A stretch of DNA of 64,000 nucleotides from Alicyclobacillus_A sp963788285 (GTDB lineage: Bacteria; Bacillota; Bacilli; Alicyclobacillales; Alicyclobacillaceae), in assembly GCA_963788285.1 (NCBI GenBank), contig CAWBGB010000004.1, positions 186,001 to 250,000 on the forward strand, written 5' to 3'. How positions within the stretch are numbered: the stretch's first letter is position 1; every line of letters starts with the position of its first letter. Both the position numbers and the translations under genes were made by a program. The notes under the pieces are model-generated. The model did not search any database. It saw only the letters and a list, made by a program, of their open reading frames with translations, and was not told where the DNA came from. Positions 8,805 through 17,592 of the stretch are shown piece by piece.

Positions 8805-9836
8805 ATGTCATTGGACACCATGCGCGAACGGTATTCTCGACAAATGTTGTTTCGTCCAATTGGACCAGCAGGCCAGAAACGTCTAGAGCAGGCTCGAATT
8901 GCTATCGTTGGCATGGGCGCTTTAGGCACGATGTTATCCACTCAAGTGGTTCGTGCCGGTGTCGGCTTCGTGCGATTGATTGATAGGGATATTATCGAGC
9001 CCTCCAATCTTCAACGCCAGTCTTTATACGATGAAATCGATGCTGAACAAGGGTTGCCGAAAGCGGTGGCTGCGAAAGAAAAGTTGCAGCGGGCAAATTC
9101 CGGTGTGGAAATAGAAGCGGTGGCTACAGATCTGACGTGGCGCAATGCAGGGTCTTTGCTCAGCGACGTGGACGTGATTTTGGATGGCACAGACAACTTT
9201 CAAACTCGATATTTGATCAACGATGTCGCCGTGAAATACGGTATTGCATGGAGCTACGGAGGCGCCGTCAGTTCATATGGCACAACTGCCTTTCTACGTC
9301 CGGGCGAGACCCCATGTCTCGTTTGTCTATTTGGTCCAGACCAAGGCGGTGGAACCGACACCTGTGATACGGTGGGTGTGATTGCACCAATTGTGTCCGT
9401 GATTGCTTCCTTGCAGGTGGCGGAGACACTGAAATATCTCACTGGAAACGTGGAGTCGCTGGCAAATGGATTGACCTATGTCGATGTCTGGAGCAACGAA
9501 TTCCGCCGCATCGCATTTCCTGTACGAAGCGAGGCATGTCCATGCTGTGTACATCATCAGTATCGGGCGCTTCAGCAGCAAAATGATGCACTGACAGTAT
9601 CCCTGTGTGGCCGTCAGACGATTCAGGTTAGGCCGGACTCGGGAAGAGCCGTGTCTTTAGATGTGATTGCCAATCGTTTGCGTCAAATCGGACAGGTTCG
9701 CTACACTGAGCATCTGTTGCGGTTTGAAGTCGAAGACGTGGTGATTACGCTGTTCAGGGACGGCCGGGCACTCATTCAAGGAACCGAGGATGAATCCCGT
9801 GCGCGGATCATATATGCAAGGTACATTGGCATGTGA
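8805..9836 (+). CDS. thiF: ThiF/MoeB-type sulfur carrier adenylyltransferase
   Basis: 343 residues. E1-like enzyme that adenylates the C-terminus of ThiS and/or MoaD. The Rossmann motif GMGALGT is near residue 32, followed by LIDRD, the substrate aspartate region DGTDNFQTR, and zinc cysteines PCLVC and CPCC. The roughly 90-residue C-terminal extension beginning around VSLCGRQTIQV is common in Firmicute ThiF/MoeB and ends FRDGRALIQGTED. It starts at ATG 8805 behind AAGGGGGG and is divergent from the thi operon, which favours ThiF over MoeB; no molybdenum genes are nearby. Confidence 0.85.
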   Translation: MSLDTMRERYSRQMLFRPIGPAGQKRLEQARIAIVGMGALGTMLSTQVVRAGVGFVRLIDRDIIEPSNLQRQSLYDEIDAEQGLPKAVAAKEKLQRANSGVEIEAVATDLTWRNAGSLLSDVDVILDGTDNFQTRYLINDVAVKYGIAWSYGGAVSSYGTTAFLRPGETPCLVCLFGPDQGGGTDTCDTVGVIAPIVSVIASLQVAETLKYLTGNVESLANGLTYVDVWSNEFRRIAFPVRSEACPCCVHHQYRALQQQNDALTVSLCGRQTIQVRPDSGRAVSLDVIANRLRQIGQVRYTEHLLRFEVEDVVITLFRDGRALIQGTEDESRARIIYARYIGM

Positions 9837-9837
9837 A

Positions 9838-9866
9838 CAGGGGCGCTGATCCAGCGCCCCAATTCT
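9838..9866 (+). terminator. Terminator after thiF
   Basis: GGGGCGCTG/CAGCGCCCC stem with a 3-nt loop followed by AATTCTT, directly after the thiF stop and before the convergent DUF457 gene. Confidence 0.8.
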
Positions 9867-9878
9867 TCAAGAAACCCG

Positions 9879-10628
9879 TTACCATATTGCCAGCCCAATG
9901 AATGCCAGAGTGGCCAACCCACCAATCATGTGATCCCAAACGCTCCCTGTGTACACCAATCTGATGCCTTGTCGATGTGGCCACGGCCAGAGTAATGGGA
10001 CCCCCCCTGCGACTCCATCTGCAATCATGTGGAATGCGTATCCCAAGATGATGCCATCGGCGGCATCACCAAGGTGGTAGCGAGAGAGCGCGACCATCGC
10101 TCCACAGGACAGCAATATAAAGCCAAGCAAACTGTGCGTAAAAGTGCGGTGCGGCGTGAACATGGCTCCAACCACCCAGCACGCGAGCAGAATTCCAGCG
10201 ACGAACGGAAGATTTCCGAGGTATGATAGGAGTAACAATCCTCCTCCTAACACCGCTAACCCTATCCTTCGAGCTGTATTCGACCGTGCTCCACTGAGGA
10301 GAGCAAGTAGAACCACGAGTGCCCACGCAAAGATGGAAGACTGCATGTGCAAGAGAATGACCAGTGCAATCAACGTAGCCGTAATCACCAGCTGCCCGAT
10401 GCGTTCAACCTCGTGGGACATGAGTGAATTGCGTTGTTCCAAGTCGGGCAAGAGACTCCCGACCAATGCACCGACCACGAGTGTTCCTTCAGTTATAACC
10501 GTGTGAGGTACAATGTCCCAATTCGAACTTGCCAAATCTCGCACGGTGACCCAATGTGCGCCGAAGACAGCCGGAGCCAGTGCGACTGCAGCGACTGCCC
10601 CGATGGCCATGTGGGTTCTGCCGAGCAT
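9879..10628 (-). CDS. YdjM/DUF457-type membrane-bound metal-dependent hydrolase
   Basis: About 249 residues, with the family's opening (MLGRTHMAIGA), an early LLPDLEQRNS metal-site motif, then several membrane helices (about 85-150) with a HRTFTHSLLGF motif near residue 160 and FHMIADG near 195. These His/Asp motifs define the YdjM family (PF04307), predicted integral-membrane metal-dependent hydrolases. Their substrate is unknown. ATG 10628 is preceded by GAGGAGG. It stands alone between convergent thiF and a long intergenic region. Confidence 0.8.
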   Translation of the reverse strand: MLGRTHMAIGAVAAVALAPAVFGAHWVTVRDLASSNWDIVPHTVITEGTLVVGALVGSLLPDLEQRNSLMSHEVERIGQLVITATLIALVILLHMQSSIFAWALVVLLALLSGARSNTARRIGLAVLGGGLLLLSYLGNLPFVAGILLACWVVGAMFTPHRTFTHSLLGFILLSCGAMVALSRYHLGDAADGIILGYAFHMIADGVAGGVPLLWPWPHRQGIRLVYTGSVWDHMIGGLATLAFIGLAIW

Positions 10629-10884
10629 AGGTAACTCCTCCTCTTTCAAGTCTCCCTTTCATAATACCAAGGGCATTATTACCATTCATGCCAAGTTAGA
10701 TCCTATTCATTATATATTATCGTTTTTTAGGCAGGGATTGGATGGGTTCAAATTCTCCACAAATATACGACTGGATTACGGCCACGTGGCGAGAAGACCC
10801 TAGTATGGAGATGGCGATGAAGTTGAGCTCACACTCTTGAGAATAGAACGCCGAAAACACTACAAAGGGGTTTCGTCCCAACAA

Positions 10885-10930
10885 GAAAACGAACCACGCT
10901 CCCTGCTGAAGGGATCCGTGGTTCGTTTTC
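10885..10930 (-). terminator. Long hairpin terminator after cysK
   Basis: AAAACGAACCACG pairs with CGTGGTTCGTTTT across about 18 nt. The A/T ends of the stem supply a T-run on both strands, and it sits just downstream of the cysK stop. The 250 bp between this site and the DUF457 gene hold no gene that I can support. Confidence 0.8.
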
Positions 10931-10975
10931 CATTCAGTGCACAGTGCCAACCCACAGGTTCAAAATAACGCGCAC

Positions 10976-11893
10976 TTAGTCCTGGAATAGCGGTGTGGAC
11001 AAATAACGCTCGCCGTTGGACGGGGACACCGTCAGGACGCGGTGGCCTTTGCCGAGTTCCTTGGCCACTTGCAGCGCGATGTGCACGTTGGCTCCGGTGG
11101 AGATACCGACGAGCAATCCTTCTTCGCGAGCCAGGCGACGCGCCACTTCAAAGGCAGTGTCGTTCTCGACCGTACGCACTTCGTCGTAGAGGTTTGTATC
11201 CAGGATGGAAGGAATGAAGTTCGCACCGATGCCTTGAATCTTGTGTGGGCCCGGTTTTCCACCGGAAAGAATCGGGGAGGCTGCGGGTTCAACGGCAATC
11301 AGTTTGCAGTTTGGAATCTCGCGGCGCAGTACGCGTCCGACCCCCGTCAGGGTGCCGCCGGTACCCACACCGGCAATGAAGGCATCCAATTTCCCGTCCA
11401 TTTGCTTCACAATCTCAACACCGGTGGTGCGTTCGTGGATGTCCGGATTGGCCGGGTTGTCAAACTGCTGAGCCATAAAGTAGCCGTGTTTCTCCTGCAG
11501 TTCGCGAGCCTTTTCAACAGCGCCCCGCATTCCGTCCGGCCCTGGCGTCAGCACCAGCTCTGCACCGTAGGCTTTGAGGAGGCTACGACGTTCTTGACTC
11601 ATCGTCTCCGGCATCGTGAGGACCACTTTGTAGCCTTTTGCGGCAGCAACTAAAGCGAGGCCAATCCCGGTATTCCCACTGGTGGGTTCCACGATCGTGT
11701 CACCCGGCTTCAGCTTTCCTTCACGTTCGGCGGCTTCAATCATCGATAGCGCAATCCGGTCTTTCACACTGCCGCCTGGATTAAACCACTCCAGCTTTAC
11801 AAATACCTCTGCGGAGTCGTCTTCAGGAAGTCGATTGAGTCGTACAACTGGCGTGTTGCCAATCAGTTCAAGAATCGAATTTGCCACATTCAT
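10976..11893 (-). CDS. cysK: Cysteine synthase (O-acetylserine sulfhydrylase)
   Basis: 305-residue PLP enzyme that makes cysteine from O-acetylserine and sulfide. It shows the PLP lysine in GGSVKDR (about residue 43), the substrate loop TSGNTG (about 70), the phosphate-binding GTGGT (about 177) and the usual C-terminal serine (TVSPSNGERY). Length and sequence are those of CysK/CysM type enzymes. The start ATG has GAGGGAGGG upstream. It is monocistronic, with a strong terminator after it. No SAM or T-box leader was seen before it. Confidence 0.95.
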   Translation of the reverse strand: MNVANSILELIGNTPVVRLNRLPEDDSAEVFVKLEWFNPGGSVKDRIALSMIEAAEREGKLKPGDTIVEPTSGNTGIGLALVAAAKGYKVVLTMPETMSQERRSLLKAYGAELVLTPGPDGMRGAVEKARELQEKHGYFMAQQFDNPANPDIHERTTGVEIVKQMDGKLDAFIAGVGTGGTLTGVGRVLRREIPNCKLIAVEPAASPILSGGKPGPHKIQGIGANFIPSILDTNLYDEVRTVENDTAFEVARRLAREEGLLVGISTGANVHIALQVAKELGKGHRVLTVSPSNGERYLSTPLFQD

Positions 11894-11956
11894 GGCTCAT
11901 GCCCTCCCTCATATGTACTCGAATGTTCTGCAAACACGTTGGTGCATATGGTGTAG

Positions 11957-12065
11957 ATATCCACATGTCCACAGGGTTATCCACAACGCTGATTGCAGTA
12001 TACAACAGAGATTTTGTCACGTTTCCACAAAATCCACAACTACACTTTCCACACACTGTGGAAAA
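11957..12065. promoter_or_regulatory. Cluster of DnaA-box-like sites between cysK and tsaD
   Basis: Within 110 bp there is one perfect TTATCCACA (11977-11985), one-mismatch sites ATATCCACA (11957-11965) and, on the other strand, TTTTCCACA (12057-12065), and several looser copies of NNNTCCACA (12021-12053 and near 11966). No dnaA, dnaN or other origin gene is near, so this is not the usual oriC. Bacillus has DnaA-box clusters outside oriC that titrate DnaA; that role is an inference here. Confidence 0.5.
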
Positions 12066-12089
12066 TCAACAGCATCCATATCAGCCCGT

Positions 12090-13112
12090 CTATACCTTTC
12101 CCGCCTGCCAGTCGGATAGGGAAAACGTGGCGTGGGCGTTCAACCACAAGTTGTGTCGGACCCCGCCCCGGAGCAGGAAAGTCCCAGCGGCAGCAATCAT
12201 CGCTGCGTTGTCTGTGCAGAGTTGGAGCGGCGGAAAGTGCACGGCAAACCCATCCGTGCGCGCGCGATCGGACAAAGCGCGGCGCAGTCCCTGGTTGGCG
12301 GCCACGCCGCCTGCCACGACCACTGTTGGGTACCCCGTGTGTTTTACCGCTCTCGCCGTTTTTTCCACAAGCACTTCGACAACCGCCTGTTGAAAACTTG
12401 CACAAACATCCTCCACCACAATCTCTTCGCCACGGTTCCGGCGCTTGGTGAGTTCGTTGGCTACCGCCGACTTTAAGCCGCTGAACGAGAAGTCGTAGCT
12501 GTCTTCCTCTATCAGAGATCTGGGGAACGCGTACGCTTCTGCATTTCCGACCGCAGCCAACTGATCCACTTTCGGCCCACCCGGATACGACAGCCCGACC
12601 AAGCGCGCAACCTTGTCGTATGCCTCACCAGCCGCGTCGTCTTTCGTTCCGCCAAGTTTGTTGAAACGGAACTGCTCGTCGACCACCAGAATTTCCGTGT
12701 GTCCGCCGGAGACCACCAAGGCGAGCGCGGGAAAATGGAGATCGGTATTCAGGCAGGCCGCGGCCACGTGGCCGGCAATATGATGCACCCCCACCAGTGG
12801 CAGGCCCGTGGCCAATGCGTACCCCTTGGCTGCCGAAACACCGACCAACAAGGCGCCGAGTAATCCCGGTCCGCAGGTGACAGCGATGCCGTCCAGTTCC
12901 TTCCACGTCATACCAGCCTCGGTCAGTGCTTGGTCGACCACCCACGTTACGGTCTCCACGTGCTTGCGCGACGCAACTTCCGGTACCACGCCACCAAACC
13001 GTTCGTGAGTGTGGATTTGGGACGCAATGATTTGCGACGCGATGGTACGGCCGTCCACAACGACCGCCGCCGCCGTCTCGTCACAGCTCGTCTCAATACC
13101 CAATACGTTCAC
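12090..13112 (-). CDS. tsaD: tRNA t6A synthesis protein TsaD (Gcp/Kae1)
   Basis: 340 residues. Transfers the threonylcarbamoyl group to A37 of ANN-decoding tRNAs, together with TsaB and TsaE. It begins VLGIETSCDET, has the metal-binding HHIAGH, the SGGHTEI loop and a C-terminal metal aspartate region (CTDNAAM). I chose GTG 13112, which overlaps the rimI stop as GTGA, over a 57-residue longer frame that runs back through rimI. It is the last gene of the amidohydrolase-thiL-tsaE-tsaB-rimI-tsaD operon. Confidence 0.95.
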   Translation of the reverse strand: MNVLGIETSCDETAAAVVVDGRTIASQIIASQIHTHERFGGVVPEVASRKHVETVTWVVDQALTEAGMTWKELDGIAVTCGPGLLGALLVGVSAAKGYALATGLPLVGVHHIAGHVAAACLNTDLHFPALALVVSGGHTEILVVDEQFRFNKLGGTKDDAAGEAYDKVARLVGLSYPGGPKVDQLAAVGNAEAYAFPRSLIEEDSYDFSFSGLKSAVANELTKRRNRGEEIVVEDVCASFQQAVVEVLVEKTARAVKHTGYPTVVVAGGVAANQGLRRALSDRARTDGFAVHFPPLQLCTDNAAMIAAAGTFLLRGGVRHNLWLNAHATFSLSDWQAGKV

Positions 13113-13591
13113 ACGATTGCCCCCAAGTCCGCCCACATTATGAGCGCATCTTCGTTGTTGTCCGTGTAGTACCCCTTGCGCGTTCCAACGCTCACAAACC
13201 CCAATTTTCGATACAGGTTTTGTGCAATCGTGTTGGAGACGCGCACCTCCAGGGTCATCCGGCGAATTCCTTTCCCTACGCATTCTGCCATGAGTGCCCG
13301 CAACAGCGTCTCACCGAGATGCCTGCCGCGAAAGTCTGGATGCACTGCAATATTTGTCACATGGCCTTCATCCACAATCAACCAGATACCAGCATACCCG
13401 ATGACTCGCCCCTGATATTCGGCGACAATGTAGCGGGCCAGGTGGTTGTCTGCCAATTCCGTGAGGAATGCCTGTCTGGACCACGGCGCTGTGAAAGAGC
13501 GGTGTTCCACCTCCAGCACCTGTTCAACGTCTGAGAGCATCATGCGTCGCAGCGTGACACGGTCCTCGTCGTGCAACTCACGAACACTCAT
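13109..13591 (-). CDS. rimI: GNAT N-acetyltransferase RimI
   Basis: 160-residue GNAT protein. In enterics RimI acetylates the N-terminus of ribosomal protein S18; in Firmicutes it sits in the tsa operon, as here. It shows the acetyl-CoA binding motif HPDFRGRHLGE and the family's C-terminal tyrosine region (YRKLGFVSVGTRKGYY). It overlaps tsaB by 4 bp (ATGA) and tsaD by 4 bp (GTGA), so translation is coupled. The natural substrate in this organism is not proven. Confidence 0.9.
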   Translation of the reverse strand: MSVRELHDEDRVTLRRMMLSDVEQVLEVEHRSFTAPWSRQAFLTELADNHLARYIVAEYQGRVIGYAGIWLIVDEGHVTNIAVHPDFRGRHLGETLLRALMAECVGKGIRRMTLEVRVSNTIAQNLYRKLGFVSVGTRKGYYTDNNEDALIMWADLGAIV

Positions 13592-14319
13592 TGGCCATCA
13601 CCCTCCTTCTCCGCCAACCGAACCTCCGCTTCTACAGGCAGTGCATAGTCCGGGACCACGGTGTGAATGTCCGCGCCGGACGCCGAGGGCAGTGATTGAT
13701 GGTGGAACAGCCGAAGCAACGCGGGTGCCAAGTCCGGCGCCACCTCGGACAAGTGTACGCGAATCTCACCTGTGGACGGCAGGTCCTCCAGAACCTTGTG
13801 CTTCGGCTCAAAGTCGTGGACAATCGCCGCCATCCTCGCATCTGCATAGCGTTGGTGAAGTGCCTGCGCCCACTCAGACACTGGGCGCACCTGGGGCGGC
13901 AACAACGCCTCCCAACGCCTTCCGACTTTTCGATATAAAGCCCCGTACGCACGCTTTCGCCGCGCGTACAGAAGCGGCAACGCAATGACATCCTCCGCCT
14001 CATACGGCACGGCGGATTCCGCCATGCAAAGCAGCGTCGATACCGACGCCAGCGGGATGGCCAGTGCACTTGCCATGGCCTTGGCAGTGGCCACGCCAAG
14101 TCTCACACCGGTGTATGAACCAGGTCCAATGCCTACCACTATCTGCGTCAATTGGGTCGGCTGCAACGACGCTGTTTCCAGCACCGCCGCAATCGCGGGT
14201 TGCAACACCCGGGAATGGCCGCGCGGCACCTGCGACGCCATGCTGGCCAACGGTGTTTCCCCCGCCCCAACAGCAACAGCGGCCACGTTCGTGGCCGTAT
14301 CTAAGGTTAAAACAGCCAT
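13588..14319 (-). CDS. tsaB: tRNA t6A synthesis protein TsaB (YeaZ)
   Basis: About 243 residues. Inactive ASKHA-fold partner that pairs with TsaD in the t6A complex. The N-terminus MAVLTLDTATNVAAVAV and GIGPGSYTGVRLGVATAKA are typical of YeaZ/TsaB. The start at 14319 overlaps the 3' end of tsaE by 13 bp. It overlaps rimI by 4 bp. A longer in-frame start exists but would run far into tsaE. Confidence 0.93.
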   Translation of the reverse strand: MAVLTLDTATNVAAVAVGAGETPLASMASQVPRGHSRVLQPAIAAVLETASLQPTQLTQIVVGIGPGSYTGVRLGVATAKAMASALAIPLASVSTLLCMAESAVPYEAEDVIALPLLYARRKRAYGALYRKVGRRWEALLPPQVRPVSEWAQALHQRYADARMAAIVHDFEPKHKVLEDLPSTGEIRVHLSEVAPDLAPALLRLFHHQSLPSASGADIHTVVPDYALPVEAEVRLAEKEGDGQ

Positions 14320-14816
14320 TTTTTCACCCACTTGTCGAGCAACGCCCAGCTTCGTTCGCCGGTCGCTTTGCAATGAAACACGCGCTCGTCAATCCGCGGC
14401 AGCGGTTGCCTGGCAATCTCAATGTGCAGCGCGTCGGGGATCTCCCGCTCAACGCCGGATGGCCATTCTATCAACACCGCGCCATCACCCTCGAGGTAAT
14501 CTTCCCAGCCGAGGCTCTGCAGCGCTGCCTGTACGCCATCCGCATCCACTTCTCCGCCTTCGTATAAGCGATATAGATCCATATGCACCAAGGGAATTCG
14601 ACCTTCGTATTCTGCCACGAGCGTGAAGGTAGGACTGGTAACCTCGTCTTCCACGCCAAGCCCCTTGGCCACCCCTTTGCTGAATGTCGTTTTCCCAACG
14701 CCCAGATCTCCCGACAACAGCACGACGTCGCCAGGCTCCAACAGTTCCCCCAGTCGCTGTCCTAAGTTTGTCGTCTGACCTGACGAATGCGTAGTAATGG
14801 CCATCTCGCGAACCAT
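14307..14816 (-). CDS. tsaE: tRNA t6A synthesis ATPase TsaE (YjeE)
   Basis: 169-residue ATPase needed for turnover of the TsaBD complex. The Walker A motif GDLGVGKTTF is near residue 36, followed by SPTFTLVAEY and the conserved HMDLYRL and IEWPSGVE motifs. A strong AGGAGG site lies 6-7 nt before ATG 14816. It follows thiL by 42 bp. Confidence 0.95.
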   Translation of the reverse strand: MVREMAITTHSSGQTTNLGQRLGELLEPGDVVLLSGDLGVGKTTFSKGVAKGLGVEDEVTSPTFTLVAEYEGRIPLVHMDLYRLYEGGEVDADGVQAALQSLGWEDYLEGDGAVLIEWPSGVEREIPDALHIEIARQPLPRIDERVFHCKATGERSWALLDKWVKKWLF

Positions 14817-14858
14817 CGGACGCCTCCTCCTGCCACAGGACCATCGCGCAGTCTCCGG

Positions 14859-15857
14859 TTACTCCTGTGCAAAATGATTGTACCCTTTCGGGCGGATCAC
14901 TTCTAACCCAGATGGGGAATCCGCAATCACGCCATCCCCAGGCTCGACTCTGCCGATGGCGGACAGGGAGATGCCTACGCTCTGGCAACGTGCCAGCGCC
15001 CGTGCAAACACCGTGGGTGGCGCAGTCCCCACCAACTGAAAGTCCTCTCCCCCGTACCACGCGTACGCCAGGGGGTCTTCTCCACGGCGGAGTGCAAAAT
15101 TCTTCGTCGCCGGGTGGAGTGGAATCTTCGCGCTGTCAATCCGAAGCCGTACGCCGCTCGCTTTGGCAATTTCGTTTAACTCGCTCGCCAGCCCGTCGCT
15201 GATGTCGTTGCAGCTGCTGGCCCCCTCTTCGCGGAGAATCGCCGCAGCCACCACCTGTGGCTCTGGGTGGCGGTGAAAGGCGATGAGTTGCAACGCTTCG
15301 TCGGACGGAACCGCAGCAGGCCGTTCCAGCAAATACCGCAGCCCTGCTTCGGAGCCCCCAACACTTCCCGTCACAAACACCACATCACCCGGTTTCGCCC
15401 CGCTGCGAAGGAGCGATTGTCCCCTCGGTACCGCACCAAGCACGGTACTGGTGACCACAAACGGGCCGGACGTACGCACTACGTCCCCGCCGATCAACGC
15501 GCACGCGTAGGTTTCGCACGCTTCTGCCACCCCGTCGTACAACGCCTCTAGGTCAGTCAACGTGCGCTCTTTCGGAATCGCTAACGACAACAGGACCTGC
15601 CTCGGCTCTCCGCCCATGGCCGCAACATCGCTCAGCGACACCGCCACCACTTTGTACCCTATATCCCGCCAGGTCATGGTCTGGGCGGTGAAATGAACCT
15701 CCTGCACCATGGTGTCGATGGTCGCCAGTTGGTCTTCGTCCGCCCCCACGGTGAACACTGCAGCGTCGTCGCCGACGCCGACCTTGACCGACGGGTGGGT
15801 TGACTTCACGCGCTCCACCAGATGATGAATCAAACCGAATTCGTCCAACCCGTTCAC
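14859..15857 (-). CDS. thiL: Thiamine-monophosphate kinase ThiL
   Basis: About 332 residues. Phosphorylates thiamine monophosphate to the active cofactor TPP. Conserved features are DEFGLI near the start, VGVGDDAAV and the ATP/Mg-binding DDA, ALIGGDVVRT, the NDISDGLASEL motif and YGGEDFQL near the C-terminus. GTG 15857 overlaps the stop of the amidohydrolase gene as GTGA, with GGAG 8 nt upstream. It completes a pathway whose thiazole branch is at 5.6-9.8 kb, although it is transcribed with the t6A genes. Confidence 0.95.
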   Translation of the reverse strand: MNGLDEFGLIHHLVERVKSTHPSVKVGVGDDAAVFTVGADEDQLATIDTMVQEVHFTAQTMTWRDIGYKVVAVSLSDVAAMGGEPRQVLLSLAIPKERTLTDLEALYDGVAEACETYACALIGGDVVRTSGPFVVTSTVLGAVPRGQSLLRSGAKPGDVVFVTGSVGGSEAGLRYLLERPAAVPSDEALQLIAFHRHPEPQVVAAAILREEGASSCNDISDGLASELNEIAKASGVRLRIDSAKIPLHPATKNFALRRGEDPLAYAWYGGEDFQLVGTAPPTVFARALARCQSVGISLSAIGRVEPGDGVIADSPSGLEVIRPKGYNHFAQE

Positions 15858-17476
15858 GCTGTCCACTCCGCTTCTGATCCGTCCGCCGTGTAGGCCACTG
15901 CCCCACCCACGATGGTGTACAGGACACTCGCATCACGGATGTCATCCACGTGGGCAGGGTGCGCAATGTCCCTGTCCACAATCGTGAAGTCCGCTACATA
16001 GCCCGGCGCAATCACACCTTTGCTTTGCTCCGCCCCATTCGCGAAGCACGCGTCTTTAGTGAACAACTTCAACGCCTCGAGCGGCGTAAATGCTTGCTCC
16101 AGACCAAAGCCCGGTCCGTCCGCGTACGGTTGTCTCCGCACAACCGCCGCGTGCATGCCAAACAACGGTTCAATCGGCTCAATGGGCGCGTCCGATCCGC
16201 CCGCCAACCGGAGCCCCGCCTCCTTCAACATCCGCCAAGCACAAGCAAAGCGGGCCCGCTCTGCCCCAATTCGCTCGATAATCCAAGGAAAGTCGCTCGC
16301 TGTGAAGCGCGGCTGAATATCGAGGACGACTCGGTCGCCCAGCTGAACCATCCGCTGAATCAGCTCCGGGTTCACCACTTCCGCATGGATGATCCTATCT
16401 CGCATCGCCACGGGCGGCGCCGCTTCCAGGGCCGCCACCGTCGCCTCCAGTCCGGCGTCGCCAATGGCGTGTACAGCGGCGCCGAACCCTTTCTCATGTG
16501 CAATTCGGACACGTTCCATGAGTTCTTCACGGCTGTACATGGCAGTCCCGCGCCAGCCTGGCTGATCTGTGTAATCGTCTAAAAACCACGCAGTGCGGCC
16601 ACCGAGCGCACCGTCCGAGAACAACTTCGCAGCGCCAAGTTCCAGCCACTCATTCGGCTTCGGCAACTCCGTCATCGCTTCGCGGCATTCATCGAGGTAA
16701 TGCCAGTCCACCAGTGCATGCACGCGCAACCGCACGCCGTCTTCGTGAATGAGACGGTGGTACAGTTCCCACACGACCGAGAACTTCTGTGGACCGCGCA
16801 CGTCGTCCGTGTGAACCGATGTTATGCCCGCACGCAGAGCCGCCTCCATGCCAGCGCGGAACACTTTGTACCAGTCGGCGTAGGTCCGCTTCGGAACTGC
16901 ATTCCAAATCGGCGCTGACGCATTTTCATAGACGATGCCGTTTAAACGGCCCTGGGCGTCTCGGCCGTACGCGCCATCGGGAGGATTCGCCACGTGTTCA
17001 TCGAGGCCGGCTGCGGCAAAGGCAGCTGTGTTGGCCAAGTAGACGTGATGGCAGATACGGTAGAGCAACAGCGGGCGGCCACCCGCCGCCGCATCCAGTT
17101 CCTCAATGGAAGGCAATGATTTGTCCTCCCACTGATTTTCGTTCCAGCCCCCGCCGAGGATCCAAGCGTCTTTGGCCAGTTGGTTCGCATAGGCAGCAAT
17201 TCGTTCCAGCAACTCGTGGCGATGTCGCACGCCGGTCACGTCCAGTTGCAGCGCCTGCTCACCGACGCCGGAGACATGTAGATGGCTGTCCACAAATCCG
17301 GGGAGCACCGTGGCCCCTGCAACATCCAGGACGCGGTCGATGCGCCCTGTACATTGTAGCGCCAAGTCGGATGCGCTGCCGACCGCCACAATTCTGTCTT
17401 CATCCACAACCACCGCGTCAAACGTCCCACCTGTTCCGTCAAGCGTATATCCATTCGCGTTTTTCAGCATCCACAC
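15854..17476 (-). CDS. YtcJ-like amidohydrolase (Amidohydro_3)
   Basis: 540 residues of the metal-dependent amidohydrolase superfamily. The metal-binding HLH motif is in GFVDSHLHVSG (about residue 66), further histidines are in AAVHAIGDAG (about 330) and IIHAEVV, and a late aspartate lies in LAGGSDAPIEP (about 433). This is the YtcJ/LAF3 group, whose bacterial substrates are mostly unknown. GTG 17476 has GGAGG 8 nt upstream. It heads the operon with thiL and the tsa genes; no functional link to t6A is evident. Confidence 0.85.
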   Translation of the reverse strand: MWMLKNANGYTLDGTGGTFDAVVVDEDRIVAVGSASDLALQCTGRIDRVLDVAGATVLPGFVDSHLHVSGVGEQALQLDVTGVRHRHELLERIAAYANQLAKDAWILGGGWNENQWEDKSLPSIEELDAAAGGRPLLLYRICHHVYLANTAAFAAAGLDEHVANPPDGAYGRDAQGRLNGIVYENASAPIWNAVPKRTYADWYKVFRAGMEAALRAGITSVHTDDVRGPQKFSVVWELYHRLIHEDGVRLRVHALVDWHYLDECREAMTELPKPNEWLELGAAKLFSDGALGGRTAWFLDDYTDQPGWRGTAMYSREELMERVRIAHEKGFGAAVHAIGDAGLEATVAALEAAPPVAMRDRIIHAEVVNPELIQRMVQLGDRVVLDIQPRFTASDFPWIIERIGAERARFACAWRMLKEAGLRLAGGSDAPIEPIEPLFGMHAAVVRRQPYADGPGFGLEQAFTPLEALKLFTKDACFANGAEQSKGVIAPGYVADFTIVDRDIAHPAHVDDIRDASVLYTIVGGAVAYTADGSEAEWTA

Positions 17477-17515
17477 CGCGGCTGCCTCCGTTCGTTAATC
17501 GGACTGTTTCCAATC

Positions 17516-17545
17516 ATCATAACAGGAACGGCCCCGATTCTGAAA
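17516..17545 (-). promoter_or_regulatory. Possible promoter of the amidohydrolase-thiL-tsa operon
   Basis: A TATGAT (-10) at 17516-17521 on the minus strand, with a poor -35 (TTTCAG) 18 nt upstream, about 40 nt before the first gene. The -35 is weak, so this is tentative. Confidence 0.35.
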
Positions 17546-17592
17546 CGTTGCACCAGGGTCCAGGTCATGTCCCCCTATGGCAAGTCGTATGT

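Noticed and set aside
11940..12090. Replication origin (oriC)
   Set aside because: DnaA-box-like sites are clustered, but there is no dnaA, dnaN or rpmH and no clear AT-rich unwinding repeat; kept as a DnaA-box cluster only.
12090..13283. tsaD start at 13283
   Set aside because: The extra 57 residues are antisense-like and overlap rimI; GTG 13112 gives the conserved N-terminus and a 4-bp overlap.
16789..17592. Long N-terminal extension of the DedA gene
   Set aside because: The open frame runs antisense through the amidohydrolase gene and its translation is Arg/Pro-rich without similarity to anything; it is a shadow frame.
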